Assembly (NCBI GenBank): GCA_017621115.1
Contig: JAGATU010000093.1
Coordinates: 1-53,755, forward strand
Length of the DNA stretch: 53,755 bases
Reading direction: 5' to 3'
Source: Lachnospiraceae bacterium
GTDB lineage: Bacteria > Bacillota_A > Clostridia > Lachnospirales > Lachnospiraceae
Shown here: positions 8,978 through 17,308 of the stretch, one piece after another
How the letters are laid out: every line of letters starts with the position of its first letter
How positions within the stretch are numbered: the stretch's first letter is position 1
The notes under the pieces: generated by a model
Databases searched by the model: none
What the model was told of the DNA's origin: nothing
Seen by the model: only the letters and a program-made list of their open reading frames with translations
Program-made: the position numbers and the translations under genes

Positions 8978-10717
8978 ATGAGCGAAACAAAGATTATGTT
9001 GGGTAATGAAGCCATTGCCAGAGGTGCTTTTGAAGCAGGTGTAAAGGTATCAGCAGCATATCCGGGAACACCAAGTACCGAAATAAGTGAGAATATTGTA
9101 AACTATCCGGAAATCTATGCAGAGTGGTCTCCGAATGAAAAAGTTGCCATGGAAGTTGCTATTGGTGCATCCATCAGCGGTGTGCGTTCGATGGCTTCCA
9201 TGAAACATGTAGGTGTAAATGTGGCAAGTGATCCTCTTTATACAGTCTCTTATTGTGGTGTAAACGGAGGTCTTGTACTTGTTGCGGCTGATGATCCGGG
9301 CCTTTATTCTTCCCAGAATGAGCAGGATACCAGATGTGTGGCAAGAGCAGCAATGGTGCCTGTACTTGAGCCATCCGATTCGCAGGAAGCAAAAGATTTT
9401 ATGAAATATGCGTTTGATCTTTCCGAGAAATACGATACTCCTGTTATCGTACGTACCACAACACGTTTGGCACATTCCCAGGGACCGGTTACATTGGAGG
9501 AAAGATGCGAACCGGTAGACATTACATACGAACGTAATATTGCCAAATTTGTTATGATGCCGGGTATGGCAAAAGGAAGACATCTCTATGTTGAACAGAG
9601 ATTAAAAGATATGGCGGCTGATGCATGCGAGATGCCGATTAACCGCGTGGAAATGAATGATACTAAGATTGGTTTTATTACAAGCGGTATTGCTTACCAG
9701 TATGTAAAAGAAGCATGTCCGGAGGCCAGTGTATTAAAACTTGGTCTTGTTCATCCTTTACCAAGAAAGTTAATTGAAGAGTTTGCTTCTAAAGTAGATA
9801 CACTTTATATTTTCGAAGAATTGGAACCTGTTTTTGAAGAACAGATTAAATCATGGGGAATTAAATGTATTGGTAAAGAGATTTTCACCGTTCAGGGAGA
9901 ATATTCTGCCAATATGATCCGTAAGGCTGTTTTAAAGGAAGAAGTGGACATTAATCCGGCAGCCAATGTACCGGCACGTCCACCGATTCTTTGTCCGGGA
10001 TGTCCTCACAGAAGTGTCTATTCCGTATTGAATAAACTTAAAATCCATGCAGCCGGTGATATCGGATGTTACACACTCGGTGCCGTTGCGCCTTTAAGTG
10101 TTGTTGATACTACGATTTGTATGGGTGCCAGCATTTCTTCACTTCACGGTATGGAGATGGCAAAAGGTAAGGATTATATTAAGAATTGGGTTGCGGTTAT
10201 CGGTGATTCCACATTTATGCATACCGGAGTCAACTCTCTTATGAATATGGTTTACAATCAGGGTACTGGTACTGTTATGATTTTGGATAATTCTACAACA
10301 GGTATGACGGGTCATCAGGACCATGCAGCAACCGGTAAGACATTGATGGGCGAGACGGTTCCTGCCATTAATATTTTTGAATTATGCAAAGCTATCGGCG
10401 TTAAGAATGTAGTGGAAGTAAACGCATTTGACACAGTCGAACTTGAAAGAGTTATAAAAGAAGAAACAGCAAGGGACGAAGTTTCCGTAATTATTACAAA
10501 ATCTCCTTGTGTTCTGTTAAAAGGCAATAAATTTACAACCAAATGCGTACCTGTTCCTGAAAAATGCAAGAAGTGCGGTATGTGTTTAAGACCGGGATGT
10601 CCGGCGCTGACAAAGAATGCTGACGGAACCATTTCCATTGATCAGACCATGTGTAACGGATGTGGTCTTTGCAAAGGAATCTGTAAATTTGATGCAATTG
10701 AAACAGTGGAGGTGTAA
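8978..10717 (+). CDS. iorA: Indolepyruvate:ferredoxin oxidoreductase, alpha subunit
   Basis: The 579-residue subunit has the family order: pyrimidine-binding domain (GNEAIARGAFEAGVKVSAAYPGTPSTE at the N-terminus), a middle domain, and a TPP-binding domain from about residue 320 with CPGCPHR, GDIGCYTLG and GDSTFMHTG. The C-terminus carries two 4Fe-4S motifs, CKKCGMC and CNGCGLCKGIC (about residues 528-568). With IorB it converts aromatic 2-oxoacids and CoA to arylacetyl-CoA and CO2, reducing ferredoxin; the reverse carboxylation is known in some anaerobes. AAAGGTGA precedes the ATG. It lies 35 nt after the acyl-CoA ligase and 1 nt before iorB. Confidence 0.95.
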   Translation: MSETKIMLGNEAIARGAFEAGVKVSAAYPGTPSTEISENIVNYPEIYAEWSPNEKVAMEVAIGASISGVRSMASMKHVGVNVASDPLYTVSYCGVNGGLVLVAADDPGLYSSQNEQDTRCVARAAMVPVLEPSDSQEAKDFMKYAFDLSEKYDTPVIVRTTTRLAHSQGPVTLEERCEPVDITYERNIAKFVMMPGMAKGRHLYVEQRLKDMAADACEMPINRVEMNDTKIGFITSGIAYQYVKEACPEASVLKLGLVHPLPRKLIEEFASKVDTLYIFEELEPVFEEQIKSWGIKCIGKEIFTVQGEYSANMIRKAVLKEEVDINPAANVPARPPILCPGCPHRSVYSVLNKLKIHAAGDIGCYTLGAVAPLSVVDTTICMGASISSLHGMEMAKGKDYIKNWVAVIGDSTFMHTGVNSLMNMVYNQGTGTVMILDNSTTGMTGHQDHAATGKTLMGETVPAINIFELCKAIGVKNVVEVNAFDTVELERVIKEETARDEVSVIITKSPCVLLKGNKFTTKCVPVPEKCKKCGMCLRPGCPALTKNADGTISIDQTMCNGCGLCKGICKFDAIETVEV

Positions 10718-10718
10718 T

Positions 10719-11294
10719 ATGGCAAACAATACAAAAAATATTATGATTGTTGGTGTTGGCGGTCAGGGTACACTCCTTACCAGCCGTATTTTAGGTGGTA
10801 TTACCGTTGCTGCAGGATATGATGTAAAATTATCCGAAGTGCATGGTATGGCACAACGAGGCGGAAGTGTAGTTACATTTGTCCGTTATGGCGAAAAGGT
10901 TGCAGAACCTATCGTAGAAGAAGGTCAGGCAGATGTACTTATCGCTTTTGAAAAGCTGGAAGCTCTCCGCTATGCACATTTTCTTAAAAAAGACGGTGCC
11001 ATCGTTGTTAATGACCAGCGTATTGATCCGATGCCTGTTGTAACCGGCGCGGCGGAGTATCCGGATAATATTATTGAAAATTTGTCAAAAGAATATAGTG
11101 TTTACAAAGTGAATGCAATGGAAGAAGCACTTAAACTCGGTAATTCCAAAGTATTTAATATTATTGTTCTCGGCGTTGCCGCAAAGCATATGGATTTCAC
11201 AAAAGAAGCATGGCTTGAGGTGATTGAAAATACGGTTCCGCCAAAGACAGTTGAAATTAATAAGAAAGCCTTTTTACTTGGTTTTGAAAGCTAA
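10719..11294 (+). CDS. iorB: Indolepyruvate:ferredoxin oxidoreductase, beta subunit
   Basis: The 191-residue product is the gamma-type (POR_N) subunit, with [19 protein letters not shown] at the N-terminus and [20 protein letters not shown] further in. I place the start at ATG 10719, which has GGAGGTG at 10709-10714 and gives the usual family N-terminus; the frame is open upstream but that part overlaps iorA and has no homology. It forms the cytosolic complex with IorA and is almost certainly translated together with it, since only one base separates the two genes. Confidence 0.94.
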   Translation: MANNTKNIMIVGVGGQGTLLTSRILGGITVAAGYDVKLSEVHGMAQRGGSVVTFVRYGEKVAEPIVEEGQADVLIAFEKLEALRYAHFLKKDGAIVVNDQRIDPMPVVTGAAEYPDNIIENLSKEYSVYKVNAMEEALKLGNSKVFNIIVLGVAAKHMDFTKEAWLEVIENTVPPKTVEINKKAFLLGFES

Positions 11295-11338
11295 GCAAAT
11301 TGACCCAATATTTTTACCATTTTAAGGAGGTTACCAAA

Positions 11339-12637
11339 ATGATTTGGAACGAAGCAAAGGAATGTATGAGCCGTGACGAACTACAGAATCTGCAGAGTAA
11401 GCGACTCGTAAAGTTGGTGGACAGAGTCTATCATAATGTTGAGTACTATCGTAAAAAGATGCAGGCCGTAGGAATTGAGCCCGGAGATATCAGAGGAATT
11501 GAAGATATTACCAAACTTCCTTTTACAACAAAGGATGATTTGCGTGATACTTATCCGTTTGGTTTGTTTGCTGTTCCGAAAACTGAGATTGTTAGAGTCC
11601 ATGCATCCAGTGGTACAACCGGAAAAGCAACGGTAGTCGGTTATACAAGAAGAGATATTGAGATTTGGAGTGAATGTGTTGCAAGAGCATTTTCGCAGGC
11701 AGGACTTACTCGTGATGATATTATTCAGGTAGCGTATGGTTATGGTTTATTTACAGGTGGCCTTGGCGCGCATTATGGTGCAGAACACCTTGGAGCAACT
11801 GTAGTTCCGATGTCAACCGGTAATACCAAGAAATTAACTACAATGATGAAAGATTTTGGTGCAACGGCCATTGCCTGTACACCTTCCTATCTCTTACATA
11901 TTGCAGAGACTCTGGAGGCAGAAGGAGATATTGAAAATATCAAATTAAAAGCAGCCATTTGCGGTGCTGAACCATGGACCGAACAGATGCGTATGCAGAT
12001 TGAAGAAAAACTGCATATTAATGCGTTTGATATTTATGGATTATCCGAAATTATGGGACCGGGTGTTGCATGTGACTGTATTTATCATAAGGGGCTTCAT
12101 GTTTATGAAGATCATTTCTTGCCGGAAATCATTGACCCTAAGACATTTGAACCTATGGCAGAAGGTGAGACCGGTGAATTGGTATTTACAACACTTACCA
12201 AGGAAGGTATTCCGCTTATCCGTTATCGTACAAAGGACTTAACAAGTATCAGTTATGATAAATGTGAATGTGGAAGAACACTCGCCAGAATCAGCCGTTT
12301 CAAAGGCCGTTCCGATGATATGCTTATTATCCGTGGTGTCAATGTATTCCCGTCACAGGTAGAAGCTGCCCTTCTTGAAATGGGCGAGACTGCTCCTTAT
12401 TACATGATGATTGTAGATCGTGTAAACAACCTCGATACATTGGAAGTTCAGGTAGAAGTGGATGAAATTTTCTTCTCCGATAAGATTAGTGAACTTGAAA
12501 ACTTAACAAAGAAGATTGCTCATCAGATCCAGCAGGCAATCGGACTTGCCGTTAAGGTTAAATTAGTTGAACCTAAGACTATCGAAAGAAGTATGGGTAA
12601 AGCTGTACGTGTAATTGATAAGCGTAAATTAGTGTAA
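11339..12637 (+). CDS. paaK: Phenylacetate-CoA ligase-like enzyme
   Basis: The product is 432 residues from ATG 11339, which sits 8 nt after AAGGAGG; this is the usual PaaK length, while an upstream in-frame ATG at 11300 has no ribosome binding site. ATP-binding signature [17 protein letters not shown] is at about 87-103, followed by [25 protein letters not shown] and the C-terminal [11 protein letters not shown]. It forms arylacetyl-CoA from arylacetate, ATP and CoA. Next to iorAB it can link arylacetate to the 2-oxoacid pool in either direction. Substrate preference (phenylacetate, 4-hydroxyphenylacetate or indoleacetate) is not visible. Confidence 0.9.
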   Translation: MIWNEAKECMSRDELQNLQSKRLVKLVDRVYHNVEYYRKKMQAVGIEPGDIRGIEDITKLPFTTKDDLRDTYPFGLFAVPKTEIVRVHASSGTTGKATVVGYTRRDIEIWSECVARAFSQAGLTRDDIIQVAYGYGLFTGGLGAHYGAEHLGATVVPMSTGNTKKLTTMMKDFGATAIACTPSYLLHIAETLEAEGDIENIKLKAAICGAEPWTEQMRMQIEEKLHINAFDIYGLSEIMGPGVACDCIYHKGLHVYEDHFLPEIIDPKTFEPMAEGETGELVFTTLTKEGIPLIRYRTKDLTSISYDKCECGRTLARISRFKGRSDDMLIIRGVNVFPSQVEAALLEMGETAPYYMMIVDRVNNLDTLEVQVEVDEIFFSDKISELENLTKKIAHQIQQAIGLAVKVKLVEPKTIERSMGKAVRVIDKRKLV

Positions 12638-12655
12638 ATTGAAAGGAGAAATATT

Positions 12656-13081
12656 ATGTTCGTTAATCAGTTGTCCGTTTTTATTGAAAACAGAGAAGGT
12701 CGTCTGGATAAAGTATTGGCTACTTTAAAAGATAATGATATTAATATTGTATCCTTATCACTTGCTGATACCAGTGATTATGGTTTGCTTCGTATGATTG
12801 TTTCCGATCCCGAAAAAGGAAAAGCTGCATTAAAAGAAGCAGGATTTACTGCAAGGGTAACAGAAGTGCTTGCTGTAAAATTAGCACATAAGGTGGGTCA
12901 GTTACAGGTTCTTTTGGCAGAAATCTGTAAAGCAGGAATCAACATTGATTACATGTATGCTTTGGCAACCGGTTCAGATGATGCATCTATTGTAATAAAA
13001 ACTGCTGACTTAGAAAAAGCAGCAGATGTTTTAAGCAAGACCGGTGTTGAATTGATTGCAGCAGAGGAGTTAGCTAATTAA
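12656..13081 (+). CDS. Tandem ACT-domain protein
   Basis: The 141-residue protein consists of two ACT modules, NQLSVFIENREGRLDKVLATLKD-type at residues 4-65 and KVGQLQVLLAEICKAGINIDYMYA-type at 77-140; it has no catalytic domain. ACT domains bind amino acids. Proteins of this kind are often found beside PaaK/Ior genes and are thought to sense aromatic amino acids. AAAGGAGA precedes the ATG. It is the last gene of the operon, followed by a terminator. Its role as a regulator is inferred. Confidence 0.85.
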   Translation: MFVNQLSVFIENREGRLDKVLATLKDNDINIVSLSLADTSDYGLLRMIVSDPEKGKAALKEAGFTARVTEVLAVKLAHKVGQLQVLLAEICKAGINIDYMYALATGSDDASIVIKTADLEKAADVLSKTGVELIAAEELAN

Positions 13082-13093
13082 TATTTTATTGAT

Positions 13094-13125
13094 GAAGAAT
13101 GTCTCTTAAGGGGCATTCTTCTTTT
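13094..13125 (+). terminator. Terminator closing the ior operon
   Basis: GAAGAATGTC (13094-13103) pairs with GGCATTCTTC (13112-13121) around an 8-nt loop; TTTTG follows. Confidence 0.8.
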
Positions 13126-13140
13126 GTAGAGGATTAGAAT

Positions 13141-13935
13141 ATGATTATTGATTTTCATACCCATATATTCCCGGATAAAATCGCAGCAAGAAGTATAGAA
13201 AATCTGGAAAAAGCATCCGGCATAAAGGCGGCTACAGACGGAACATTGCAGGGACTTTTAGATTCCATGGAAAAAAACAATGTGGATATTTCTGTAATTA
13301 TGCCTGTGGTTACAAAACCGTCGCAGTTTGAATCCGTTAATACTTTTGCGGCCGAAATAAATAAAAAATATAAAGGGAAATTGATATCCTTTGGCGGAAT
13401 TCATCCTGAGAGTGACAATTACATGGCTGAACTAGACAGGATAAAAGAGTTGGGGTTACCGGGGATTAAATTACATCCGGATTATCAGGGAGTAATGATT
13501 GACGATATACGTTACCTTGATATTATCCGATATGCAGATAAACTTGGTTTGATTATACTGGTTCATGCAGGAATTGATATTGGTTTGCCAATGCCTGTTC
13601 ATTGCCCACCTGATAAGATGAAGAAGGTAATTGAAGATATAAAGCCCAAGAAACTTGTTTTGGCTCATATGGGTGGTTGGAAACAATGGGAAGAAGTCTA
13701 TGATCTTCTTGCCGGCGAGGATGTTTATTTTGATACTTCTTTTACATTTGACTACATAGAAGATGAAATGTTCTTAAAAATCCTAAAAAAACATGGGACG
13801 GATAAATTACTTTTTGCGACAGACTCACCATGGAGTAATTCAAAAAAGACTGCTGATATTTTAAAGGGTCTTTCCATCCCGGATGAAGATAAAGAAGCCA
13901 TTTTGGTCGGTAATGCATTACGCATATTAAAATAA
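13141..13935 (+). CDS. Amidohydrolase family 2 metal-dependent hydrolase
   Basis: The 264-residue TIM-barrel protein has the ACMSD-like amidohydrolase-2 pattern: DFHTHIFP (HxH, residues 4-10), a metal or substrate His in LVHAGID, AHMGG and the catalytic Asp in FATDSPW. Such enzymes hydrolyse or decarboxylate small carboxylic substrates; which one cannot be told. AGAGGA lies before the ATG. It sits 15 nt after the terminator of the preceding operon and may be read by leakage or from an unseen promoter. Confidence 0.85.
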   Translation: MIIDFHTHIFPDKIAARSIENLEKASGIKAATDGTLQGLLDSMEKNNVDISVIMPVVTKPSQFESVNTFAAEINKKYKGKLISFGGIHPESDNYMAELDRIKELGLPGIKLHPDYQGVMIDDIRYLDIIRYADKLGLIILVHAGIDIGLPMPVHCPPDKMKKVIEDIKPKKLVLAHMGGWKQWEEVYDLLAGEDVYFDTSFTFDYIEDEMFLKILKKHGTDKLLFATDSPWSNSKKTADILKGLSIPDEDKEAILVGNALRILK

Positions 13936-13948
13936 AATTTATTTTTCA

Positions 13949-13978
13949 AAAACCCTTGCAATTTAAGCAAGGGTTTTA
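13949..13978 (+). terminator. Terminator after the amidohydrolase gene
   Basis: AAAACCCTTGC (13949-13959) pairs perfectly with GCAAGGGTTTT (13967-13977) over a 7-nt loop. The T-run is part of the stem. Confidence 0.85.
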
Positions 13979-13984
13979 TATAAT
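13956..13984 (+). promoter_or_regulatory. Predicted promoter of the symporter, inside the terminator
   Basis: TTGCAA (13956-13961) and TATAAT (13979-13984) are exactly 17 nt apart. The -35 element lies in the 5' arm and loop of the preceding terminator. The start would be near 13991, giving a leader of about 75 nt. Confidence 0.55.
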
Positions 13985-14000
13985 AAGAATGCTTTAAGAC

Positions 14001-14039
14001 TTTAAAGCGTAACGGTTTAAAGCGCAACGCTTTAAAGCG
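14001..14039 (+). repeat. Three 15-bp-period TTTAAAGCG repeats in the symporter leader
   Basis: TTTAAAGCG occurs at 14001, 14016 and 14031, exactly 15 bp apart, with AACG in the first two spacers. The last copy completes a perfect palindrome CGCTTTAAAGCG (14029-14040). A partial copy, GCTTTAAGAC, precedes at 13991. The array lies between the predicted promoter and the ribosome binding site, so it may be an operator array or an RNA structure. Confidence 0.75.
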
Positions 14040-14066
14040 ACATAAAATATTATGGAGGACAGTATA

Positions 14067-15593
14067 ATGTTAACTAAAATCTTGTTTCTGTTAATCTTTT
14101 TTGGAATTATGATTGCAGTTGGTTTGTATTCCAGAAAACATGCTACAAATGTAAATGATTTCGTACTTGGCGGTCGTGCAGTTGGTCCGTGGCTTACTGC
14201 TTTTGCATATGGTACATCCTATTTTTCTGCTGTAGTATTTGTAGGTTATGCAGGACAGTTTGGATATAAATACGGTATTTCTGCAACATGGATTGGTATT
14301 GGTAATGCTATAATCGGTTCTTTGCTTGCGTGGGTTATTTTGGGTAGAAGAACAAGAGTTATGACCAAGCACTTATCCGCAGCGACAATGCCGGATTACT
14401 TTGGAAAGAGATATGATTCCAATGCGCTTAGGATTGCTGCCAGTGCGATATCTTTTATTTTCCTGATTCCATATACCGCTTCCGTATATAATGGATTATC
14501 AAGACTTTTTGGAATGGCTTTCGATATTCCTTATTCAGTATGTGTTATTGTTATGGCGGCACTCACAGGTGTTTACGTTATTCTTGGCGGTTATATGGCA
14601 ACTGCTATTAATGATTTTATTCAGGGTGTAATTATGTTATTTGGTATCGTGGCTGTAATTGCAGCGGTACTTAACGGACAGGGGGGATTCTATGAAGCGG
14701 TTATGAAACTTGCTGAGATTGAAAGTGATGTTCCTCTTACGATGGGACAGAAGGGTGTTTTTGCTTCTTTCTTCGGCCCGGATTTGCCTAACTTAATCGG
14801 AGTTGTTATATTAACATCTCTTGGCACATGGGGACTTCCTCAGATGGTACATAAGTTTTACGCAATTAAGGATGAGAAATCCATTAAGTCCGGAACAATT
14901 ATTTCAACATTCTTTGCAATAGTTGTAGCAGGCGGCTGCTATTTCCTCGGAGGATTCGGACGTTTATTTGATACACCGGCTATATATGCAGAAAACGGAA
15001 GCATTGTATATGATGCGATTGTACCAAGTATGCTTTCTACATTACCGGATATTCTTGTTGGCGTTGTTATCGTACTGGTATTATCGGCTTCAATGTCAAC
15101 TTTATCATCCCTTGTATTGACATCCAGTTCTACATTAACTCTTGATTTCATCAAAGGAAATGTAATCAAAAATATGGATGAAAAGAAACAGCTTCTTTGC
15201 ATGAGAATAATGTTGGTATTTTTTATAGTAATTTCTGTTGTAATTGCGCTTGACCCACCAACCTTTATTGCACAGCTTATGGGTATTTCATGGGGAGCAC
15301 TTGCGGGTGCATTTCTTGCTCCTTTTATGTATGGTTTATACTGGAAGGGTGTTACAAAAGCGGCAGTTTGGGCTAGTTTTGCATGTGGTGTAGGAATTAC
15401 CGTAGCTAATATGTTTTTCAAATTTATTGCATCACCGATTAATGCCGGTGCAATAGCAATGATTGCCGGACTTATAGTAGTTCCGCTTGTTAGTATTATC
15501 ACTCCGAAGATGAATTCAGAACAGATAGATGCAATTTTTATGTGTCTGGACGAGACAGTTACCGTTCACAGAAGAAGTTCGATTGAAGAATAA
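14067..15593 (+). CDS. Sodium:solute symporter (SSS family)
   Basis: The 508-residue protein is a polytopic membrane transporter of the SSS/PutP type, with about 13 hydrophobic helices. Typical segments are DFVLGGRAVGPWLTAFAYGTSYFSAVVFVG near the N-terminus (part of the sodium site, abbreviated here to GPWLTAFAYGTSYFSAV), GGYMATAINDFIQG and SASMSTLSSLVLTSSSTLTLD-type helix 9. The start ATG 14067 lies 8 nt after GGAGG (14054-14058); an ATG at 14052 overlaps that site. The substrate (proline, pantothenate, another organic acid) is not evident. Its leader holds the TTTAAAGCG repeats. Confidence 0.88.
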   Translation: MLTKILFLLIFFGIMIAVGLYSRKHATNVNDFVLGGRAVGPWLTAFAYGTSYFSAVVFVGYAGQFGYKYGISATWIGIGNAIIGSLLAWVILGRRTRVMTKHLSAATMPDYFGKRYDSNALRIAASAISFIFLIPYTASVYNGLSRLFGMAFDIPYSVCVIVMAALTGVYVILGGYMATAINDFIQGVIMLFGIVAVIAAVLNGQGGFYEAVMKLAEIESDVPLTMGQKGVFASFFGPDLPNLIGVVILTSLGTWGLPQMVHKFYAIKDEKSIKSGTIISTFFAIVVAGGCYFLGGFGRLFDTPAIYAENGSIVYDAIVPSMLSTLPDILVGVVIVLVLSASMSTLSSLVLTSSSTLTLDFIKGNVIKNMDEKKQLLCMRIMLVFFIVISVVIALDPPTFIAQLMGISWGALAGAFLAPFMYGLYWKGVTKAAVWASFACGVGITVANMFFKFIASPINAGAIAMIAGLIVVPLVSIITPKMNSEQIDAIFMCLDETVTVHRRSSIEE

Positions 15594-15601
15594 ATAATTA
15601 T

Positions 15602-15631
15602 GTCATAATGAAAAAATCCCTTGCATACATT
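15602..15631 (+). promoter_or_regulatory. Predicted sigma-E promoter of spoIVA
   Basis: GTCATAAT (15602-15609), 14 nt and CATACATT (15624-15631) match the mother-cell sigma-E pattern (ATA, 16-18 nt, CATACAnT). The start would be near 15638, inside the loop of the hairpin at 15611-15657, and only about 20 nt before the spoIVA ATG. Confidence 0.75.
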
Positions 15632-15657
15632 TAGATAAGTATGGAAGGGGTTTTTTT
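15611..15657 (+). terminator. Terminator of the symporter, overlapping the spoIVA start signals
   Basis: AAAAAATCCCTTGCATAC (15611-15628) pairs with GTATGGAAGGGGTTTTTT (15639-15656) with one G/G mismatch and a 10-nt loop. The T-run ends at the spoIVA ATG. The 3' arm contains GGAAGGGG (15643-15650), the only Shine-Dalgarno for spoIVA, 7 nt from its ATG. Confidence 0.8.
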
Positions 15658-17145
15658 ATGGACAATAAAAGAATAACAGATTTTGATTTATACAAAGATA
15701 TTAAGAACCGTTGTAATGGAGAAATATTCATAGGCGTCGTAGGCCCTGTAAGAACGGGTAAATCCACATTTATAAAGCGTTTTATGGATCTTATGGTATT
15801 GCCCAATATGCTGGAATCTCCTGAAAAAACACGTTTACAGGATGAATTGCCCCAAAGCGGAACCGGCAAAACCATTACAACAACAGAACCCAAATTTATT
15901 CCTAAAAATGCGGCAGAAATACATTTGGCAGATGATGTATGTGTAAATATCCGAATGGTGGATTGTGTCGGATATATGGTAGACGGTGCAACCGGACATA
16001 TGGAGGAAGATGTTCCTCGTATGGTAAAAACACCTTGGTTTGAGGATGAGATACCTTTTGTCAAAGCTGCTGAAATAGGGACTAAAAAAGTAATTAAAGA
16101 CCATTCAACTGTTGGCATTGTGATCACAACAGACGGAAGTGTTACGGATATTCCGAGAGAATCCTATATGGAAGCAGAAAAGGAGACGATTGAAGAACTC
16201 AAGGAATTGCATAAACCTTTTATTGTATTGGTGAATTCATCCAAACCATATTCACGGGAAGTAAAGGAAATAGCTGAACAACTGTCAGATACATACGGGG
16301 TTGTTGCATTGCCAATGAATTGCCAGCAGATGAAAGAAGAGGATGTGCACTTAATTTTGGAAAACTTATTATATGAGTTTCCGGTATCCGTTATGGAATT
16401 TTATATGCCAAAATGGGTGGAAATGCTTAAAAATACTCATCCGTTTAAGGCAGGATTAATGGATAGTATTCGGGAGATGACCAAGGATGTACGTACAATG
16501 AGAGACATAATTAAACATCCGATTACATTTACAAATGATAATGTAAAGCATTGTATAACAGAGCATATCGGTATGGAAGACGGAGTTATCCGTTTGATTT
16601 TAAGCCTTGAGGATTCCTGCTATTATCGAATGCTTAGTGAATGGACACAAACGGATATTAAGGACGAATATGGTTTATTACAACTGTTAAAAGAATATGC
16701 TTCCATGCAAAACGAGTATAAGAAGGTATTAAATGCTATGGATTCCGTAAGACATACCGGATACGGAGTTGTAACACCTGACAGAAACGAAATCGAACTG
16801 GATACTCCTGAAATTATCAAACATGGTTCGAAATATGGTGTGAAAATTAAAGCGGTGAGTCCTTCAATTCATTTTATAAAGGCAAATGTAATTACGGAAA
16901 TTGCACCTATTGTCGGAACGGAACAGCAGGCAAAAGATTTGATTTCTTATATCGGACAGTCAAGGGATGACAATAACAGCATTTGGGATACTAATATTTT
17001 TGGAAAAACCGTAGAACAACTTGTATATGACGGTATTGCAGGCAAGATTGCAATGATAGGTGATGACAGCCAGATGCGCCTGCAGGATACCATGCAGAAG
17101 ATTGTGAATGATTCTACGGGAGGATTTATTTGCATTATAATATAA
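15658..17145 (+). CDS. spoIVA: Stage IV sporulation protein A, spore coat morphogenetic ATPase
   Basis: The 495-residue product matches SpoIVA in length (about 492) and layout. The N-terminal P-loop GPVRTGKST is at residues 29-37, followed by the GTPase-like DCVGYMVDGA region, a middle domain, and the characteristic C-terminal end GGFICIII. SpoIVA hydrolyses ATP to polymerise on the forespore surface, forming the base on which the coat is built; the C-terminus contacts SpoVM. The ATG is set by the GGAAGGGG in the preceding hairpin and a predicted sigma-E promoter. It shows that the organism can, or its lineage could, form endospores. Confidence 0.97.
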   Translation: MDNKRITDFDLYKDIKNRCNGEIFIGVVGPVRTGKSTFIKRFMDLMVLPNMLESPEKTRLQDELPQSGTGKTITTTEPKFIPKNAAEIHLADDVCVNIRMVDCVGYMVDGATGHMEEDVPRMVKTPWFEDEIPFVKAAEIGTKKVIKDHSTVGIVITTDGSVTDIPRESYMEAEKETIEELKELHKPFIVLVNSSKPYSREVKEIAEQLSDTYGVVALPMNCQQMKEEDVHLILENLLYEFPVSVMEFYMPKWVEMLKNTHPFKAGLMDSIREMTKDVRTMRDIIKHPITFTNDNVKHCITEHIGMEDGVIRLILSLEDSCYYRMLSEWTQTDIKDEYGLLQLLKEYASMQNEYKKVLNAMDSVRHTGYGVVTPDRNEIELDTPEIIKHGSKYGVKIKAVSPSIHFIKANVITEIAPIVGTEQQAKDLISYIGQSRDDNNSIWDTNIFGKTVEQLVYDGIAGKIAMIGDDSQMRLQDTMQKIVNDSTGGFICIII

Positions 17146-17165
17146 TATCGAATAAATAATTAAGG

Positions 17166-17196
17166 ACCGGAATCCGTATGTGGGTTCCGGTTTTTT
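17166..17196 (+). terminator. Terminator after spoIVA
   Basis: ACCGGAATCC (17166-17175) pairs with GGGTTCCGGT (17182-17191) over a 6-nt loop, then a run of six T. Confidence 0.9.
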
Positions 17197-17231
17197 GTCG
17201 AAATAATAATTTTAAATTTTCTATTTTTTTC

Positions 17232-17260
17232 TTTCCAGGTTTCTTATTGTCTGATATAAT
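17232..17260 (+). promoter_or_regulatory. Predicted promoter of the purine salvage operon
   Basis: TATAAT (17255-17260) is perfect, with a weaker -35, TTTCCA (17232-17237), at 17 nt. Just past the likely start lies TAGTG-N9-CACTA (17269-17287), a possible operator. Confidence 0.6.
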
Positions 17261-17308
17261 TTATCATGTAGTGGTTCTAACACACTAAACTATTAAAGAG
17301 GTATGAAT

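Noticed and set aside
14001..14039. CRISPR-like array
   Set aside because: Repeat unit of 9 bp and 15-bp period are far too short, and no cas genes occur. The same holds for 35644-35683, which is coding.
14939..15502. Long antisense frame (187 codons) opposite the symporter gene
   Set aside because: It is a shadow of a clear membrane transporter frame, lacks a ribosome binding site and has no recognisable domain. The same applies to antisense frames at 9050-9583, 20283-20831, 27752-28282 and 38530-39072.
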